DNA from: Paraphysoderma sedebokerense
Lineage: Eukaryota; Blastocladiomycota; Physodermatomycetes; Physodermatales; Physodermataceae
Assembly (NCBI GenBank): GCA_025602915.1
Contig: JAHLJZ010000001.1
Location: forward strand, 806,001 to 870,000
Direction of reading: 5' to 3'
DNA: 64,000 nucleotides
This document shows, piece by piece, positions 59,622 through 64,000 of this stretch (positions are counted from its first letter, which is position 1; every line of letters begins with the position of its first letter). The notes beneath the pieces were generated by a model. The model was not told the origin of the DNA. It saw nothing but the letters and a program-made list of their open reading frames with translations, and made no database searches. The position numbers were made by a program, and so were the translations under genes.

Positions 59622-60578
59622 ATGGCTAGAACAAAGCAAACAGGTTTGCCTTTCCTTATTCTTTCTTTTCTATTACATTACTCTAACCAGTCACCTCCGT
59701 TCATGATAGCCAAGTGAGTTTTCCTTGCATTCCTGCATTCACAAGAAAAATCCAATTAATTTCGCTTCAAAAAATAGAAAATCGCTGGGTGGTAAAGGTA
59801 AACCCTCCAAGGGTCCGGTAATGCCAATTCTACGAAAGAATACCGGTTTTAAGACAGTGCCTGTGACGAAGTACGTTCATATTCTGTCATCTAGTGCTTT
59901 TAGTCTTTACCTTAGCTTTACTTAATGCTTAACTGAATATGATTGTAAATTCCTTGCTTGTCCCCTTTTCGGTCTTTATAGGCGAAAAAGAAGATATGAA
60001 TCTGGAGTATGTCATCATTTTAGCTGAATTTGCGCTGCCAAGCTATCTTTGTTCGAAAATTGATATCGTCCCATGATTATTCTCCGTTGAAATTTCTTCT
60101 TTCTATCATCCTTAATATTAACATCCAATTACCTGGATCGTTTTTGATTTATAATTTCTCTTAGCTAAAGACCTTGGTTGAGATACGCAAATTGCAACAG
60201 TCATGCCATAGCCTCATTCCGAAAATGGCCTTCCACAGGTTGGTCCGTGAAATAGCCGATAAAGTATGTCGTGAATTGGACCCAGGGCTGGAGATTCGGT
60301 GGCAAGTAAAAGCTTTGGAAGCATTGCAGGAAGCAGCAGAAGGATACTTGGTAAGTTTCCTTTCAGTTTCAATCGTATCTCATTTTCGTACTGTTATATG
60401 GTTTAAACAAGAAACGATGATTTAAACGGTGGAATTTTTGCTGGATTTTTATTTTTGGCAGGTTCATTACTTCCAAGATAGTATCATGGCCACAATTCAT
60501 GCCAAACGGGTCACCTTGTTCCCCAAAGACATGCAACTGGCCCGCAAAATTAGAGGTGATTCCCCTCGAAACAATTAA
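59622..60578 (+). CDS. CENPA: centromeric histone H3 variant (CENP-A/CenH3)
   Basis: CENP-A replaces H3 in centromeric nucleosomes. Exons are 59622-59643, 59710-59713, 59778-59870, 59982-60006, 60165-60350 and 60462-60578, giving 148 aa. The histone fold is clear: [45 protein letters not shown], then [25 protein letters not shown] marks are a loop 1 six residues longer than in H3, Trp instead of Phe before helix 2 (EIRWQ), and LVH...TLFPKD as in human CENP-A. The tail starts [18 protein letters not shown], almost canonical H3, keeping the Lys4, Lys9, Ser10 and Lys14 positions. A 4-nt exon is required for this frame. A divergent non-centromeric H3 is the alternative. Confidence 0.85.
59710..59713 (+). 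other. 4-nt micro-exon of the CENP-A gene
   Basis: The exon is CCAA between ATGATAG and GTGAGT. It turns ACA-G / A-AAA into codons for Thr-Ala-Lys-Lys, matching the H3 tail. Flanking introns are 66 and 64 bp, typical here; skipping it would leave a frameshift and a 134-bp intron. Confidence 0.75.
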
Positions 60579-60960
60579 TCACTTATAGCTCTATTTGAAC
60601 TTGTAGTAGAGATTCTGTTCTCGTCGAGATTATTGCTTGACGTAGTTGTATTATATCGTCTTATGTGTCAGCGTGCGCCGTTGGTTGTATTAATAGTATC
60701 TTTTTATCCATGACCACCGAACAATATAATGATTAAACTTTCATATTGAAATTTGCGTAAATTCAATAGCTGATTCTGATTTTATTGATACAACTATAAT
60801 TATATGATACTGTCGGATATTGTGCCAGCAAGAATGGCCGGGAAGGTACACGGAATCGTCCGTTGGGTGAGCAGGACATTCCAGAAGATCTGATCAACAG
60901 ATTCCATTCCTTCCCTCTTTCCGTTCAATTGCAAGAATATATATCCACGAATAATACACA
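60579..60960. other. intergenic, 382 bp
   Basis: This lies between CENP-A and the formaldehyde dehydrogenase gene, same strand. No gene is seen. Confidence 0.4.
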
Positions 60961-62732
<1,772 letters not shown>

Positions 62733-62843
62733 ATCAAAACAGGATCTCTGAAAAAGTTGATTTGTATTCTAATAATTACGAGTCAATACAATGATGCAAT
62801 TTAAAATTCACATATTTTACAATTCATAGTCACTATATCTGAA

Positions 62844-63988
62844 TTATTCGATATCTTGACTCAGTGCTGATCGATCTCTCGTGGATGCTTCAAAGATGAC
62901 TAATTAAATGGATAGGTGAAAATTCTGATTCACACAATTAAGGAGGAGCCATACTTACCATAGAAGTTCGTCAGTTTAAATGCCCAATTTTCGGGATTTC
63001 TTTCCACCAGTAAGTAGGGATATTCGGAAACCTTTGTAAGATCCAATACGGGGTTAGATTGGCCCAAATTACACTGCATTACACAAAATAGTCATGAGCT
63101 ATACCTGAATAGATCTCGACCGCAAACTGACATGATGACACAGGATTTCTGGCTTAGTGTCATACAGTTTTTCAAAAACACTATTATCAACATCATCTAT
63201 CCAATTTTCATTAGGAGGAGTCCACCCAGGTTCTTCACCATCTCCGATGAAACGCCAATCCAAAGTCGCACTCTCGAATAAATTACTTTGATATCTTCCG
63301 TCAGGATCAAATGCAGAAACAAGTTGCAACTCCTCCGGTAATATATCAAACGTAATATTTTGAAACGAAAAATCAAAAACCGGTTTTGTCAATTCCGATC
63401 TCAATATAAAAGATCTTTTTGCATCCTCCACCGATAACGCATATGTCAATTTCCACGCTGAATTGAAACTCCTCGAATCGATCGATAAAGGGATAAGCCA
63501 AAATGGTGTAGTTTGAGTCAAAAAAGCTGTAAGTTCTGTTCGAGAGAATGATTCAAAGTGGGGCATTTCATTGATAAGTCCGAATTCGTAACGATCCTTG
63601 AGTAGGCGAATTACGTCATGTTCGGTGAGAGTATTTAGTAAATGAATGTAATCTGCAAAAGGATGAAGATTGTATTCTATGTTTTGGATTTTGGATTTCC
63701 ACTCCCAATGACTGTAACAATAAATCAATAAGAAAGATCCACAGATGCGCATCCAAGATTGAGATTGAAACGGCTCTCTTACCATAGATTTCGCCAGAGA
63801 ATGTCATCCTGAGATAGTTTCCAATAGAATCTACAACATTTGGAGAATTCACATAAACTTTTTGAATCAAGAAATGACAGGACTTGATAGGTTATTTCCC
63901 TCGGAAAACGGGACAAAAGGCAGCCCTGGCTGGGTTGAATAGCGACGACCGATTGGATACTCAACGGAAAAGACGGCGAGTCAGACAT
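62844..63988 (-). CDS. F-box protein
   Basis: Exons are 63783-63988, 63105-63711, 62959-63073 and 62844-62899, giving 327 aa with consistent phases. The F-box lies at about residues 27-75: LSRFPREITYQVLSFLDSKS, LCEFSKCCRFYWKLSQDDI, LWRNLWCHWEW. F-box proteins link substrates to SCF ubiquitin ligases through Skp1. The rest is a mixed alpha/beta region with FWLIPLSIDSRSF and FDFSFQNITFDILPEELQLV; no WD40, LRR or Kelch repeats are seen, so the substrate is unknown. The start is 12 bases from the window edge, so more 5' sequence may belong to it. The last 18-residue exon rests only on splice-site quality and phase. Confidence 0.8.
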
Positions 63989-64000
63989 TTCGACATGGGA

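Overview
The window looks like nuclear DNA from a zoosporic (flagellated) fungus. Fungal markers are alpha-aminoadipate reductase (LYS2) and a chitin-binding chitin deacetylase. A CFAP99 homologue, a protein of motile cilia, argues for a life cycle with flagellated zoospores. Nearly every gene is cut by short GT-AG introns, mostly 57-220 bp. I reconstructed 28 protein genes by joining exons whose phases and protein-family alignments agree; in every complete model the exon lengths sum to a whole number of codons ending in a stop. I saw no transposon, virus-like element, rRNA, tRNA or CRISPR array.

Layout. 1-10064: LYS2 (5' end outside), a chitin deacetylase with three CBM18 domains, and a long intronless ARM-like/BTB gene. 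10388-15867: CDC14 phosphatase (-), diverging from a Pep12-like syntaxin across an intergenic region with three CACGTG boxes, then a REEP-like ER membrane protein. 16240-25914: TATDN1 (-), cytosolic PheRS alpha (+), CWC24/RNF113 (-), mitochondrial EF-G2 (-) and 5-formyl-THF cyclo-ligase (+). 26324-34872: cyclin Q, GSK3 and an organellar SppA protease. 35633-43202, all on the minus strand: a CBM21 PP1-targeting subunit, a TRAIP-like RING-H2 protein and LDAH. 43804-47492: a tandem pair of eight-cysteine secreted proteins and a Ser-rich protein of unknown function. 47919-56358, minus strand: carnitine acetyltransferase, CFAP99, COQ9 and a small secreted acidic protein. 56777-63988: SNAPC4, a CENP-A histone, glutathione-dependent formaldehyde dehydrogenase and an F-box protein (-).

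Most of these are housekeeping genes with no operon-like logic. The accessory part is the eight-cysteine pair and the 96-residue secreted protein. The strongest unusual signals are: (i) two competing 5' splice sites, 5 nt apart, overlapping the stop codon of the carnitine acetyltransferase, which would decide whether the peroxisomal signal AKL is exposed or buried under a 43-residue extension; (ii) micro-exons of 4 nt and 8 nt that are needed to keep the CENP-A and RING-H2 reading frames; (iii) a CENP-A whose tail copies canonical H3; and (iv) the secreted cysteine-rich pair, with a decayed duplicate of its last exon.
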